A stretch of 64,000 bases of DNA. Origin: Rhizobium albus. Lineage in GTDB: Bacteria; Pseudomonadota; Alphaproteobacteria; Rhizobiales; Rhizobiaceae. Each line of letters opens with the position of its first letter. The stretch's first letter is position 1. Below the pieces are notes generated by a model. It saw only the letters and a list, made by a program, of their open reading frames with translations. It was not told where the DNA came from and did not search any database. The stretch lies in assembly GCA_030160035.1 (NCBI GenBank), contig BSNO01000001.1:62001-126000 (forward strand). Reading direction: 5' to 3'. A program made the translations under genes and the position numbers. Shown here piece by piece: positions 8,321-16,401 of this stretch.

Positions 8321-9312
8321 GCACACTTCCGAAAATCACGGTTGCCTGTTTCGACCACGACCGGGTGATGCCGGTGATGGACGGCCGCGTGCCGGTGAAA
8401 GGCTTCGAGATCGAGCCGCATGTGCTGCCGACGTCGAAACTGTTCCCGCTTGCGGTGCAGGAAGCCCGGTTCGACGTGACCGAACTGTCGCTGTCGAGCC
8501 ATATCCTGCAGGTGGCGCGGGGCGAGGGGGCGTATGTCGCGATCCCGGCGTTTATCTCACGGGCTTTTCGCCATAACGGCTTTTTCCGGCGCACCGATAG
8601 CGGCATAGAGACCCCGGCGGACCTCAAGGGTCGTCGCGTCGGTGTTCCGGAATACCAGATGACCGCTGCGCTCTGGATGCGCGGCATCCTCAAGGACCAG
8701 TACGGCGTCGAGGCGACCGACATCGAATGGCACACCGGCGCGCTCGATGCCGGTGTGCGGCACGAGCGGCTGCAACTGACGCCGCCACCAAACCTCAAGA
8801 TCACGCCGATCAGCGAGGGCGAGACGCTGCAGTCGCTGCTGCTCGACGGCCAGATCGACGCGCTGCTTGCGCCCAATCCTCCGAAGGCTTTCGCCGAGGG
8901 CGATCCGAGGATCGAGCGGATATTCCCCGATTTCGAGCGCGTGGAGCAGGACTATAACGGCGAAACCGGGTTCTTCCCGATCATGCATGTCGTGGCGGTG
9001 CGGCGCACGCTTGCGGAGAAGTGTCCGGAGCTGCCGATGGCGCTTTACGAGGCATTCTCGACGGCGCGCGATCTTGCGCTCAAGCGGCTCGAAGAGATCT
9101 GGCTCGGCTCTGCCAACCGGCTCAGCCTGCCATGGTTGAACGCCTCGATGGAGCGCCTGCGCGCCACGATGGGGCGCGATTACTATGCTTACGGCTTCAA
9201 AGGTGCCGAACGCGAGGTGGAGGCCATGTGCCGCTACTCGGTCGAGCAGTATCTCGCTCCGCGGCGCGTTGAAGCTGCCGAGCTCTTTCATCCATCGCTG
9301 CTGAACACCTGA
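8317..9312 (+). CDS. 4,5-dihydroxyphthalate decarboxylase-like protein
   Basis: Protein of 331 aa in the Pht5-like family, which has a periplasmic-binding-protein fold. It opens ITVACFDHDRVMPVMDGRV and contains GRRVGVPEYQMTAALWMRGIL and PNPPKAF, all typical of proteins named 4,5-dihydroxyphthalate decarboxylase. There is no signal peptide, consistent with a cytoplasmic enzyme, or with a binding-fold protein of another role, since few members have been tested. The start overlaps the FadR gene by 4 bp and the TctC gene follows after 75 bp. The context suggests decarboxylation or recognition of an aromatic or other dicarboxylate. Confidence 0.8.
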   Translation: MSTLPKITVACFDHDRVMPVMDGRVPVKGFEIEPHVLPTSKLFPLAVQEARFDVTELSLSSHILQVARGEGAYVAIPAFISRAFRHNGFFRRTDSGIETPADLKGRRVGVPEYQMTAALWMRGILKDQYGVEATDIEWHTGALDAGVRHERLQLTPPPNLKITPISEGETLQSLLLDGQIDALLAPNPPKAFAEGDPRIERIFPDFERVEQDYNGETGFFPIMHVVAVRRTLAEKCPELPMALYEAFSTARDLALKRLEEIWLGSANRLSLPWLNASMERLRATMGRDYYAYGFKGAEREVEAMCRYSVEQYLAPRRVEAAELFHPSLLNT

Positions 9313-9387
9313 GAGGAGAGGCGCACGAACGCAACAAGGCCCGGTCAAACGGAAGACATCCATCATTATCTAGGGAGGAGACTAATA

Positions 9388-10371
9388 ATGAGCCTATTCA
9401 AACTCAGTGCATCGCTTGCGCTCTGCGCCACACTCATCGGTGTTCCGTCCGCCTTCGCGCAAGAGGAGATGCGCGCGCCGGAAGGTCCGATCGAGTTTAC
9501 CGTCGGGTCCGGTGCAGGCGGCTCGCCTGACATCATCATGCGGACCATCGCGCAGATCATGAACGAGGAGGGGATCGTCGAGAACCCGATCGTTATTCAG
9601 AACCGCTCGGGTGGCGGGCATTCGAACGCCTACAATCACGTGCTCGGCCTGCCGGGCAATGAATCGACGCTTCTGACGCTGGCGTCGCCCGTGTTCACCA
9701 CGCCGATCGTTCAGGGCACCGATTCCGTCATCGACCAGATCACGCCGATCGCCGGCTTCGTGCAATCGGAACTCGTCCTTTTGACGACGCCGGACAGCCC
9801 GTACAATTCGCTTCAGGATTTCGTCGCGGCAGCCAAGGAGCAGCCGGGGCGTGTTCGCATCGCGGGCGGCGCATCGGGTGGCAACGATCATGTTGCGACG
9901 GGCCTCGTCGAGAAGGCGGCCGACATCACGCTCACCTACATTCCGCATGAAAGCGGCTCTGCCGCCCGTGCGACGTTCCTTGGCGGGAATGTCGAAGGCC
10001 ATTTCGCGACGCTTGCGGAAGGTCTGGAAGCCATCAATGCCGGCCAGGCGAAGGCGCTTGCGATCCTGTCGGCCGAACGCCGCACGGAAGAAGGCTATGC
10101 CGACGTGCCGACCGCGACCGAGCAGGGCGTCGATGTCGTCTACACGCAGTTCTGGGGTGTCGGCGGACCGCCGGATCTCGATCCTGCCGTTGCCGCATGG
10201 TGGGCCGACAAGTTCGAGCAGGCAACGCAGACGGCACGCTGGCAGGAAAGCCTCGAGGCCAACATGCAGCTCGGCGAATTCTACGGTCTCGACGAGGCCG
10301 GCGAGTATTTCGCACGGGAGCAGGAAACCTTCCGCACTGTTCTGACCCAGGTCGGTCTGGCTGCGCAGTGA
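9388..10371 (+). CDS. Tripartite tricarboxylate transporter substrate-binding protein (TctC/Bug family)
   Basis: Periplasmic binding protein, 327 aa, with a signal peptide at residues 1-24 (cleavage after AFA). The family fingerprint is present: FTVGSGAGGSPDIIMRTIAQ at the N-lobe, VIQNRSGGGHSNAYNHV, then the ligand loop AGGASGGNDHVATGL. A strong GGGAGGAG ribosome site precedes ATG 9388. It delivers a carboxylate to the TctB/TctA membrane pair encoded next. With the phthalate-decarboxylase-like gene upstream, an aromatic carboxylate is a reasonable guess but not shown. Confidence 0.93.
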   Translation: MSLFKLSASLALCATLIGVPSAFAQEEMRAPEGPIEFTVGSGAGGSPDIIMRTIAQIMNEEGIVENPIVIQNRSGGGHSNAYNHVLGLPGNESTLLTLASPVFTTPIVQGTDSVIDQITPIAGFVQSELVLLTTPDSPYNSLQDFVAAAKEQPGRVRIAGGASGGNDHVATGLVEKAADITLTYIPHESGSAARATFLGGNVEGHFATLAEGLEAINAGQAKALAILSAERRTEEGYADVPTATEQGVDVVYTQFWGVGGPPDLDPAVAAWWADKFEQATQTARWQESLEANMQLGEFYGLDEAGEYFAREQETFRTVLTQVGLAAQ

Positions 10372-10399
10372 TGCGCCCCAGACCCAGCGAGGGCATATC

Positions 10400-10918
10400 A
10401 TGAGCCAACCACTCGCCCCTCTGGCGGCATCTCCGGAAACGGAGGTGCCTGCCGCGCCTGTCTACCGGATTACGGCGCTCGACTACGTGCCGGCAATTGC
10501 CATGATTGCCTTGTCGCTTGCCATCTTCATCGGAACGGCAGGCCTCAAATACTGGGACAATGTCACGCCCGGTGCCCGCTTCCTGCCGATATGGCTTTCG
10601 GCTGCAGGTGGGCTGCTCGGCATCCTGCTCTTCATCTCGCTTCGGCGAGGCGGGGACGGCGGGGTTCTCGACCTGCCCGATCGCGTCGGCTTGCGGCGCG
10701 CGGTTCTTGCGCTTTCATCAATGGCGATCTTCGTCGTCGCGGCGCCGGTGATCGGAATGGTTCCGGTCGCCGGGATATTCATGCTGTTCATGCTGCTTGC
10801 CGTTCTCGGCCAGCGGCTCGTTCCAAGCCTCATCACGACGGCCATCGTCGTCTTCGGCCTGAAATTCATTTTCGCTTACGGGCTTTCGGTTCCGCTTCCG
10901 GCACCGCTCGGCTTTTGA
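10400..10918 (+). CDS. Tripartite tricarboxylate transporter small membrane protein (TctB)
   Basis: Small subunit of the secondary carboxylate transporter, 172 aa with four predicted membrane helices (about 32-50, 68-85, 100-130, 140-168). TctB proteins are poorly conserved, so the call rests on size, the four-helix pattern, the ATPGARFLPIWLS-like region after helix 1 and the position between TctC and TctA. It starts 28 bp after the TctC gene. Confidence 0.9.
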   Translation: MSQPLAPLAASPETEVPAAPVYRITALDYVPAIAMIALSLAIFIGTAGLKYWDNVTPGARFLPIWLSAAGGLLGILLFISLRRGGDGGVLDLPDRVGLRRAVLALSSMAIFVVAAPVIGMVPVAGIFMLFMLLAVLGQRLVPSLITTAIVVFGLKFIFAYGLSVPLPAPLGF

Positions 10919-10942
10919 CGCGACCATCTGGCGGGACAAGCC

Positions 10943-12427
10943 ATGATCGATCTTCTGCTTCAGGGATTTGCGGTTGCGTTCCAGCCGAGCAATCTCGCTT
11001 TCATCTTTCTGGGTGTCCTGCTGGGGCAGGTCATCGGCGCGCTACCGGGTGTGGGGCCTGCCGCCGGCATGGCGCTTCTCTTGCCGCTGACCTTCGGCCT
11101 TGAGCCGGCAACGGCGATCATGATGCTCGCCGGCATCATGTATGGCGGCCAATATGGCGGCACACTCACCTCGGTGCTGATCAACGTACCCGGCGAGGCT
11201 TCGGGCGTCATGACGGCGGTCGACGGCCACCAGATGGCCCGCAAGGGGCGCGGCGGGGCTGCGCTCAGCGTTGCGGCCATCGGCTCGTTCATCGCCGGTA
11301 TCGGCGCGGTTGCGGCGGTTGCCTTCATCACCCCGGCGCTTTCGGGCTTCGCGCTTCGGTTCAATGCGCCGGAATACTTTCTTCTTGCCGCACTCGGCAT
11401 CATCGCGACGGCAAGCCTTGGCGCCACGCCCATCCGCTCGCTGATGGCCGGCGTGTTCGGTCTGATGATTGCGCTTGTCGGCACCGATCCGCTCGCCGGT
11501 ACGCCGCGGCTTACATTCGGCCAGCCGGCGCTTTACGAGGGTATCGACTTCATTCCCGTCGCCATCGGTGTCTTCGGCATTGCCGAAGTGCTCGCCTCGC
11601 TGGAACGCGCCCACGACATGCACCCGATCCGCACGCGGCTCAAGGACATGTGGCTGACATCGGCGGAGTGGGCGCAAAGCCGCATGGCGATCGTGCGCGG
11701 CGGCGTCATCGGCCTCTTCGTCGGCATCATGCCGGGCGCCGGCGCCTCCATCGCCTCGCTGCTTGCCTATCTCACCGAGCGCCGCTTCAGCCGCAATCCG
11801 GAGATGTTCGGCAAGGGAGCGATCGATGGTGTGGCAGCGGCAGAAGCTGCGAACAACTCCGCGTCGCACGGTGCGATGATCCCGATGCTGTCGCTTGCCA
11901 TTCCCGGCAATGCGAGCACGGCCGTGCTTCTTGCCGCGCTGATCCTGCATGGCGTGCGGCCGGGGCCGATGTTGATGACGCAGGAGGCGACGCTCGTCTG
12001 GGGGCTCATCGCCAGCATGTTCATCGGCAACGTCATGCTCTTGATCATGAACCTGCCGATGGCACCGCTTTTCGCTTCGCTGCTGCGCATCCCCTATGTC
12101 TATCTCGCACCGGGTATCCTCGTGATCTCGCTCGTCGGCGCCTATGCCGCGACGCTCGATTTCGGCACGGTGTGGATGTGTATCTTCTTCGGCCTGCTCG
12201 GCTGGCTGATGATGAAGTTCGACATTCCGCGGCCGCCGCTGGTTCTTGCGCTCGTTCTTGCCCCGCTTCTGGAAACGTCGCTCAGGCAGTCGCTGCTGCT
12301 CTCCTTCGGCAGCCCGATGATTTTCGTCGAACGGCCGATCTCGGCGGTGCTTCTGGTCGTGGTTGCTTTCGCGCTGATCCTGCCGGTCTGGAGCGCGGTG
12401 AAGCGCAGGCGCAATCGCATCGCCTGA
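10943..12427 (+). CDS. Tripartite tricarboxylate transporter large permease (TctA)
   Basis: Large membrane subunit, 494 aa with about eleven or twelve helices. The hallmark TctA segments are present: IGALPGVGPAAGMALLLPLTF near residue 35, GIMYGGQYGGTLTSVLINVPGE near 70, and the second repeat IGLFVGIMPGAGASIASLLAYL near 260. It completes the TctCBA system and is followed by a hairpin terminator. Transport is ion-gradient driven in this family and needs no ATPase. Confidence 0.95.
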   Translation: MIDLLLQGFAVAFQPSNLAFIFLGVLLGQVIGALPGVGPAAGMALLLPLTFGLEPATAIMMLAGIMYGGQYGGTLTSVLINVPGEASGVMTAVDGHQMARKGRGGAALSVAAIGSFIAGIGAVAAVAFITPALSGFALRFNAPEYFLLAALGIIATASLGATPIRSLMAGVFGLMIALVGTDPLAGTPRLTFGQPALYEGIDFIPVAIGVFGIAEVLASLERAHDMHPIRTRLKDMWLTSAEWAQSRMAIVRGGVIGLFVGIMPGAGASIASLLAYLTERRFSRNPEMFGKGAIDGVAAAEAANNSASHGAMIPMLSLAIPGNASTAVLLAALILHGVRPGPMLMTQEATLVWGLIASMFIGNVMLLIMNLPMAPLFASLLRIPYVYLAPGILVISLVGAYAATLDFGTVWMCIFFGLLGWLMMKFDIPRPPLVLALVLAPLLETSLRQSLLLSFGSPMIFVERPISAVLLVVVAFALILPVWSAVKRRRNRIA

Positions 12428-12445
12428 CCAACGGTGATCGATGAA

Positions 12446-12473
12446 ACAAAAACGGGGGCCGCTGGCCCCCGTT
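12446..12473 (-). terminator. Rho-independent terminator between convergent genes
   Basis: Perfect 10 bp stem (AACGGGGGCC at 12451-12460, GGCCCCCGTT at 12464-12473) with a 3 nt loop. Read on the minus strand it is followed by TTTTTGTTT, a proper T-tract, so it terminates the flavin monooxygenase operon. The hairpin may also slow read-through from tctA on the plus strand. Confidence 0.88.
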
Positions 12474-12492
12474 GTCGTTCAAGGCTTTCGGC

Positions 12493-14292
12493 TCAACCCT
12501 TGTGGTGGCTTTCCTGCAGGCCGTAGACCGGGGTGGGAATGCCTTCCATCCGCGCCTTCAGCTGCAGCGACAGGAACTGCGAGTAGTGGCGCGACTGGTG
12601 CAGATTTCCGCCGTGGAACCAGAGCGCTTCCTGCTGCGTCGGCTTCCACATGTTGCGTTGCTCGCCTTCCCAGGGGCCCGGATCCTTCGGCGTGCCCGAG
12701 CCGAGGCCCCAGCACTTGCCCACCTTGTCGGCGGTCTCCTGGTCGATGAGATCGGCGACCCAGCCATTCATGGAGCCGTAGCCGGTGGCGTAGACGATCA
12801 CGTCGGCCGGTATCTCCTGGCCGTTGTCGAGCTTCACTCCTGTCTCGGTGATCTCCTCCACCTGACCAGCGACGAGCTTGATCTTGCCGTCGATGATCAG
12901 CTGCGAGGCACCGATGTCGATGTAGTAGCCCGAGCCGCGGCGCAGATACTTCATGAAGAGACCTGAATCGTCTGCGCCGAAATCGAGCCGGAAGCCGGCC
13001 TTTTCCAGATCCTCGTAGAACTTCGCATCGACCTCGCGGATCTTGTCGTAAACCGGCTTCTGGAATTCGTGCATGATGGCATAGGGCAGAGAGGCGAAGA
13101 TGAGATCGGCCTTGGCCGTCGTCATGCCGCCCTGAACCGCGCGCTCGGAATAAAGATCGCCGAGGCCGATTTCCATCAAACTGTCGGATTTCACGATATG
13201 GGTCGTGGAGCGCTGGATCATCGTGACATCGACGCCGGCTTCATAGAGCGCAGCGCAGATGTCGTGCGCCGAGTTGTTGGAGCCGATGACAGCCACCTTC
13301 TTGCCCTTGTAGCCGTCCGGTCCCGGGTGCTGCGAGGAATGGTGCTGCTCGCCCTTGAAGCGGTCCCGACCCTTGAAGTTCGGGATGTTTGCCTTGCCCG
13401 ACATGCCGGTCGCGAAGACCAGCTGCTTCGGCTTCAGCGTGATCTCCTTGCCGTCGCGCTCGACGACAACTGTCCATTCCTTGGTCGTTTCGTCGTATTT
13501 CGCCGATTTGGCCGTGGTGCTGGTCCAGTAATTCAGCTCCATGACCTTTGTGTACATTTCCAGCCAGTCGCCGATCTTGTCCTTTGGCGAGAAGACCGGC
13601 CAGTTCTTCGGGAAGTCGAGATAGGGCAGGTGGTCGTACCAGACCGGATCGTGCAGGCAGAGCGACTTGTAGCGCTTGCGCCAAGAGTCACCGGCACGTT
13701 CGTTCTTCTCGATGATGATCGTGGGAACGCCCAGCTGGCGCAGGCGGGCACCGAGCGCAATACCGCCCTGGCCGCCGCCGATGATGACGACATAGGGCTG
13801 CTTCTCGTAGCCGAGCGTGCGCAGTTCTTCCTCGCGCTCTTCGATCCAGTTCTTCGTGCCGACATCCTGGCCGTGCTTGGCGCCGAGCGGGCGGGTGAAG
13901 CCGGACTTTTCCTCGTAGCCCTTGAGCTCGACCATCGTCGTCAGCAGCGTCCAGATCTGGCCGTTCTTCACCCGGATCAGGCCGTAGCCGCGAGCGACGT
14001 CCGTCTCGAAAGAAATCCAGCTTTCCATCAGGCCGTCGTTTTCGGTGGCGTCCTCGCCCTCGGCGACCTTCCAGTTCGTCGGCTTTACCTCGGCAAGCCG
14101 CGCTTGCAGCATGTCCTTGACCTGGGCGCGACCTTCCATGGTCTTGATGTTCCAGGTGAAGGCCACGAGATCGCGCCAGTAGCACTGGTCGGCAAACATG
14201 CCGACCGCCTCGTCGATCTGCCCGCTCTCGAGCGCCTTGCCGAACTTGTCCAGAAAAGCCTGCATGCGCGTGCTGGGTGTCTTGTCGAGCAT
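12493..14292 (-). CDS. NAD(P)/FAD-dependent monooxygenase with N-terminal NTF2-like domain
   Basis: Flavoprotein monooxygenase of 599 aa. Residues 1-125 form a SnoaL/NTF2-like domain (FGKALESGQIDEAVGMFADQ). The FAD Rossmann motif GGGQGG is at 172-177, an FMO/BVMO-like signature FKGEQHHSSQH at 312-322, and the NADPH Rossmann motif GSNNSAHD at 337-344. This domain order is common in bacterial FMO-like enzymes that oxygenate ketones, amines or sulfides. It is the last gene of an SDR - ADH - FMO unit controlled by a sigma-54 activator, so it probably oxidises a ketone made by the two dehydrogenases. The substrate is unknown. Confidence 0.88.
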   Translation of the reverse strand: MLDKTPSTRMQAFLDKFGKALESGQIDEAVGMFADQCYWRDLVAFTWNIKTMEGRAQVKDMLQARLAEVKPTNWKVAEGEDATENDGLMESWISFETDVARGYGLIRVKNGQIWTLLTTMVELKGYEEKSGFTRPLGAKHGQDVGTKNWIEEREEELRTLGYEKQPYVVIIGGGQGGIALGARLRQLGVPTIIIEKNERAGDSWRKRYKSLCLHDPVWYDHLPYLDFPKNWPVFSPKDKIGDWLEMYTKVMELNYWTSTTAKSAKYDETTKEWTVVVERDGKEITLKPKQLVFATGMSGKANIPNFKGRDRFKGEQHHSSQHPGPDGYKGKKVAVIGSNNSAHDICAALYEAGVDVTMIQRSTTHIVKSDSLMEIGLGDLYSERAVQGGMTTAKADLIFASLPYAIMHEFQKPVYDKIREVDAKFYEDLEKAGFRLDFGADDSGLFMKYLRRGSGYYIDIGASQLIIDGKIKLVAGQVEEITETGVKLDNGQEIPADVIVYATGYGSMNGWVADLIDQETADKVGKCWGLGSGTPKDPGPWEGEQRNMWKPTQQEALWFHGGNLHQSRHYSQFLSLQLKARMEGIPTPVYGLQESHHKG

Positions 14293-14357
14293 TTCTCTCT
14301 CCCTCTGCTCTCAAGTGTATCGGACGGCTCCTCCGCCGCCCGGATGGATCGATCGTC

Positions 14358-15431
14358 CTAGCGTGACAGGTCGATCATGATCTTCAGGTGCCGGCCGGCC
14401 GGGTCGAGCAGTTGATCGAACCCTTCCGCAACGGCCTCCGATAGGCTGATGAATTTGGTGACGATCTTCTTGGCCGGTATCTGACCGCTGGCAATCAGGC
14501 GGGCGACGCGCGGCCAATAATGCGTCGGGTATGCCCAGGAGCCTCGAATATCGATGTCCTTGAAGGTGACATCGAACCAGTTGAGCGGGTTCTCGCCGGG
14601 ATGCAGGCCCGTCTGAACGACCACACCCTGTTTGCGGACTGCATCTGCGCAGGCCTTCAGAGCGTGTTCGTTGCCCACGCACTCGATCGCGACATCGCAG
14701 CCGACGCCGCCTTCGGTATGGGCGCGAACGACATCGCCGACCGACTGTCCTTTCGGGTTGATCGTGATGAGGTCCGGGATGGTCTGGCGGGCCATGTCCA
14801 GCCGTGTGTCGTTGACGTCGGAAACGAAGAGCTGGGTGGCACCGGCGGCCCGTGCAGCCATCAGGGTCAGCATGCCGATGGGTCCTGCGCCCGTGACGAG
14901 CACGCTTGCCCCGGCGGTGACGCCGGCACGGTCGCAGGCATAGACCGCCACTGCGGTCGGCTCGATCAGGGCTGCCTCCTCATCCGACAGATCGTCCGGG
15001 ATGGGCTGGACATTGTAGTCGTACAGCAGTGCGGCCTCGGCCATTCCGCCCGAATTCCAGGACAGGCCGGCCAAAGCGAGCTGGCTGCTCAGGTGAAACA
15101 GCCCACGCTCGGCATAATAATCGCCGACGCGGGGCATGATCAGCGGCTGGACCGACACCCGGTCACCCGGTTTCACATGGCGCACATCCGACCCGACGGC
15201 CTTCACGACGCCGCCGAACTCGTGCCCGAGCACCTGCGGGCCACTTGCCTTGGTGAAGGGGTGAGGCTCCTTCGGAATGAAGATTGGACCGTAGGCATAT
15301 TCATGCAGATCGGTCCCGCAAATGCCGCAGAACCTGTTTTCGATGATCACCTGATCAGGGGCCGGATCGGACGGCAATGGAACGTCCTCGATCCGCAGAT
15401 CCTTCGCGGCGTGGAAACGGAGTGCTTGCAT
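14358..15431 (-). CDS. Zinc-dependent alcohol dehydrogenase, 2,3-butanediol/polyol type
   Basis: Medium-chain dehydrogenase of 357 aa, presumably NAD-dependent. Catalytic zinc ligands are visible: C38 in CGICGTD, H70-E71 in GHEFGG, and E157 in ALIEPTAVAVYA. The coenzyme motif is GAGPIG at 181-186. The overall sequence resembles 2,3-butanediol dehydrogenases. The lobe that normally holds the structural zinc with four cysteines is replaced by SVQPLIMPRVGDYYAERGLF (94-112) and contains no cysteine, so that site is absent. It lies 17 bp after the SDR gene and 65 bp before the FMO gene. Confidence 0.92.
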   Translation of the reverse strand: MQALRFHAAKDLRIEDVPLPSDPAPDQVIIENRFCGICGTDLHEYAYGPIFIPKEPHPFTKASGPQVLGHEFGGVVKAVGSDVRHVKPGDRVSVQPLIMPRVGDYYAERGLFHLSSQLALAGLSWNSGGMAEAALLYDYNVQPIPDDLSDEEAALIEPTAVAVYACDRAGVTAGASVLVTGAGPIGMLTLMAARAAGATQLFVSDVNDTRLDMARQTIPDLITINPKGQSVGDVVRAHTEGGVGCDVAIECVGNEHALKACADAVRKQGVVVQTGLHPGENPLNWFDVTFKDIDIRGSWAYPTHYWPRVARLIASGQIPAKKIVTKFISLSEAVAEGFDQLLDPAGRHLKIMIDLSR

Positions 15432-15448
15432 GGTTCTTCTCCCGACGC

Positions 15449-16237
15449 TCAGACCAGCACCATGCCGCCGTCCACGACGAGCGACTGGCCGGTCATGTAA
15501 TCGGAGGCAGAGGATGCGAGGAAACGACTGACGCCGACCAGATCGTCGGAATGGGACGGCCGGCCCAGCAGAATGCCGGAGGAGAAGTTCTCGAAGGCCT
15601 CGTTGTCCCTGCTGGTCAGGCCTTCATCCTTGAAGCCCTTGTCGATCAGTTTCCACATGTCGGTGGCGACCACGCCGGGACAGATCGCATTGACGCAGAT
15701 TCCGTCGCCGCCAAATGCGCGGGCGGCCGCCTGCGTCAAGGCGACAACGGCAAACTTGCTTGCGCAGTAATGGGCGAGGGGCTCGTAGCCCTGCTTGCCG
15801 GCAATGGAGGCGGTGTTGACGATCTTGCCGCCGCCGCCTTGGCTCTTCATCTGGCGAACGGCTTCCTGTATGCCGATCAGCACACCGAGGCCGTTGACGT
15901 CCATGACCTTGTGCCAATCGTCTTCGGTGATATCGAGAAACGGCTTCACCTGCGCGATGCCGGCATTGTTGAACATGACGTCGAGCCGGCCGTATTTTTC
16001 GACCGTTGCGGCAATCATCGCGCGCACGCTCTCCCGGCTTGTCACATCGACCTCAAGCGCAACGGCCTTGCCGCCTGCGCCATTTATGCTGTCCGCGACC
16101 TTGCCGGCGAGATCGTGCTGAATATCCGCCACCACCACGCGAGCGCCGGCATCCGCCAGACCACGCACCATGGCCTCGCCAATGCCGCGGCCGGATCCGG
16201 TGACGATGATGGAACGGTCTTTCAGGCTGTCCTGCAT
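15449..16237 (-). CDS. SDR-family oxidoreductase
   Basis: Classical short-chain dehydrogenase, 262 aa. The cofactor motif TGSGRGIG is at about 13-20, NNAG near 90, and the catalytic S-Y-K set appears as TASIAG, then YCASK. A C-terminal VDGG motif is present. An acidic residue after beta-2 (VVADIQ) suggests NAD(H). The ATG at 16235-16237 has GAGGAGG six bases upstream. It is the first gene after the sigma-54 promoter and is probably an alcohol or diol dehydrogenase working with the next two enzymes. The substrate is not evident. Confidence 0.92.
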   Translation of the reverse strand: MQDSLKDRSIIVTGSGRGIGEAMVRGLADAGARVVVADIQHDLAGKVADSINGAGGKAVALEVDVTSRESVRAMIAATVEKYGRLDVMFNNAGIAQVKPFLDITEDDWHKVMDVNGLGVLIGIQEAVRQMKSQGGGGKIVNTASIAGKQGYEPLAHYCASKFAVVALTQAAARAFGGDGICVNAICPGVVATDMWKLIDKGFKDEGLTSRDNEAFENFSSGILLGRPSHSDDLVGVSRFLASSASDYMTGQSLVVDGGMVLV

Positions 16238-16272
16238 GTCTTTCCTCCTCATTTGCTCCCGAAGAGGTGGTG

Positions 16273-16288
16273 AGCAAGCACCATGCCA
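16273..16288 (-). promoter_or_regulatory. Sigma-54 (-24/-12) promoter of the SDR-ADH-FMO operon
   Basis: On the minus strand this reads TGGCATGGTGCTTGCT, matching the consensus TGGCAC-N5-TTGCW at every position of the conserved GG and GC except C to T at the sixth base. It lies about 36 bp upstream of the SDR start codon, directly beside a gene for a sigma-54 activator. Confidence 0.82.
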
Positions 16289-16361
16289 AGAGGCACACAT
16301 CGCTGGATCGCCCACGAAACGGTGCCTTCGCTGCTTTCAGCGACACGCAGGCGTGAGCCGA

Positions 16362-16401
16362 TGCAACAGGGAAGCTGCAACAGGTGTTGCAGCTGTTGCA
16401 A
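16362..16401 (-). promoter_or_regulatory. Palindromic upstream activator sites for the AcoR-like protein
   Basis: TGCAACAGGTGTTGCA at 16376-16391 has perfectly paired seven-base arms. It overlaps a second near-palindrome TTGCAGCTGTTGCAA at 16387-16401, and a half-site TGCAACAGG lies at 16362-16370. These sites lie about 75-130 bp upstream of the -24/-12 promoter, the normal distance for an enhancer-binding protein. They abut the stop codon of the activator gene. Confidence 0.75.

Noticed and set aside
13069-14361. 430-codon open frame opposite the flavin monooxygenase
   Set aside because: It mirrors a clearly recognisable gene, has a shadow-type amino-acid composition and no family features. 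High GC explains the open frame.
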